64,000 nt of DNA from Stenotrophomonas maltophilia. GTDB taxonomy: Bacteria > Pseudomonadota > Gammaproteobacteria > Xanthomonadales > Xanthomonadaceae. The translations under genes were made by a program, and so were the position numbers. The notes below the pieces were generated by a model. The model searched no databases and had not been told where the DNA came from. It worked only from the letters and a program-made list of their open reading frames with translations. Of the stretch, positions 63,487 to 64,000 are shown in pieces (the first letter of the stretch is position 1; every line of letters begins with the position of its first letter). The stretch is taken from assembly GCF_003205835.1 (NCBI RefSeq), contig NZ_CP029773.1, forward strand, positions 2,016,501 to 2,080,500. Direction: 5' to 3'.

Positions 63487-63492
63487 CAACCT

Positions 63493-63559
63493 GTAGAGCC
63501 GAGCCCATGCTCGGCTCAATGCGGGCCGGAACCGCAGCCGAGCATGGGCTCGGCTCTAC
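63493..63559. repeat. Inverted pair of SMAG palindromes between convergent genes
   Basis: GTAGAGCCGAGC-CCAT-GCTCGGCT (63493-63516) and AGCCGAGC-ATGG-GCTCGGCT then CTAC (63536-63559). Same arrangement as the pairs after thrC and the his operon. Confidence 0.88.
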
Positions 63560-63580
63560 AAGTGCATGGCGGGATCCGCG

Positions 63581-64000
63581 TCAATACAGGATGCGCGTGC
63601 GCAGCGTGCCCGGGATCGCGGCCAGCTCGTCGCGCACGGCGGCGGCCTGTTCCTCGCTGGCGGTGATGTCGATCACCACGTAGCCCACCTTCGGGTCGGT
63701 GCGCAGGAACTGGCCGTCGATGTTGACGTTGTGGCGCGAGAAGATCTCGTTGACCTTGGACAGCACGCCCGGCACGTTCTGGTGGATGTGCAGCAGGCGC
63801 AGGCTGTCGGCGTGCTCGGGCAGGGTCACTTCCGGGAAGTTGACCGCCGACAGGGTGCTGCCGTTGTCGCTGTAGCGCACCAGCTTGGCGGCCACTTCAA
63901 CGCCGATGTTGTCCTGCGCCTCCAGCGTGCTGCCGCCCACGTGCGGGGTCAGGATCACGTTGTCGTGGCGGGTCAGCGGCGATTCGAAGATATCGCCATT
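63581..64000 (-). CDS. serA: D-3-phosphoglycerate dehydrogenase, C-terminal part
   Basis: The frame enters from the right edge and gives the last 139 residues. It shows the end of the substrate/NAD domain (NVILTPHVGGSTLEAQDNIGVEVAAKLVRY, with the catalytic His) and a C-terminal ACT domain (LRLLHIHQNVPGVLSKVNEIFSRHNVNIDGQFLRTDPKVGYVVIDI), which binds serine for feedback inhibition in SerA. It catalyses the first step of serine synthesis. The stop is TAA-side at 63581 and the 5' end lies outside the window. Confidence 0.93.
   Translation of the reverse strand, partial: NGDIFESPLTRHDNVILTPHVGGSTLEAQDNIGVEVAAKLVRYSDNGSTLSAVNFPEVTLPEHADSLRLLHIHQNVPGVLSKVNEIFSRHNVNIDGQFLRTDPKVGYVVIDITASEEQAAAVRDELAAIPGTLRTRILY

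Noticed and set aside
1..64000. CRISPR arrays, tRNA or rRNA genes, prophage
   Set aside because: No regularly spaced identical repeats, no cloverleaf with CCA-type ends, no rRNA motifs and no phage structural genes were seen by reading; a tRNAscan run was not possible.

Overview
The window looks like a chromosomal segment of a Stenotrophomonas maltophilia-type gammaproteobacterium (Xanthomonadaceae). It is GC-rich throughout. It carries the fused thrA, the long-form hisG, a full hisGDCBHAFI run and large carbohydrate-type TonB-dependent receptors. Many intergenic gaps hold short palindromes ending in GTAG, which match the SMAG repeats described for S. maltophilia. The species call is an inference from these traits. 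No rRNA, tRNA, CRISPR array or prophage was seen.

Layout. 1-1007: a partial universal stress protein and a divergent TetR regulator with an inverted-repeat operator between them. 1039-8338: a signalling block with a response regulator and PAS kinase on the minus strand, and on the plus strand a four-gene overlapping unit (three-receiver hybrid kinase, CheR, CheB, receiver-kinase). 8422-13944: a BLUF blue-light protein, a BigR-like repressor with two YeeE/YedE sulfur-transport genes, a secreted Ntn-type amidase, a secreted Cys-rich protein, an AraC regulator and a DMT permease. 14046-19036: thrL leader peptide, attenuator and thrABC. 19138-21734: FNR-type regulator, hisS and a small lipoprotein. 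22156-29641: a TrpR-family regulator with its own operator, then the translationally coupled his operon. 29796-37952: metallophosphoesterase, a small protein, glk, glycosylasparaginase, cutC and a TonB receptor. 38060-41432: copper efflux (copA, cueR, copZ) with two CueR-type promoters. 41568-56900: a second TonB receptor, a broken IS110, then GH92 mannosidase, LacI regulator, MFS sugar permease, PfkB kinase, AGE-family isomerase and GH2 beta-mannosidase. 57030-59020: mtnC, mtnD, mtnB of methionine salvage. 59753-62738: two APC amino-acid permeases. 62917-64000: a NUDIX protein and the 3' part of serA.

How the parts connect. A 14-bp palindrome centred on ATCGAT lies before glk, before both TonB receptors and before GH92. 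It suggests one LacI regulon for uptake and breakdown of mannose-rich N-glycans: outer-membrane import, alpha- and beta-mannosidases, GlcNAc-Asn cleavage, inner-membrane uptake, mannose to fructose to fructose-6-phosphate, and glucose phosphorylation.

The most unusual content is intergenic. Five copies of a roughly 180-bp element share a start (CTGTYRRAGG), a tail (TTTACGGCGT or close to it) and internal hairpins. The terminal inverted repeats differ from copy to copy but stay complementary within each copy, which is covariation. Two loci carry divergent pairs of the element, and an IS110 sits inside one copy.
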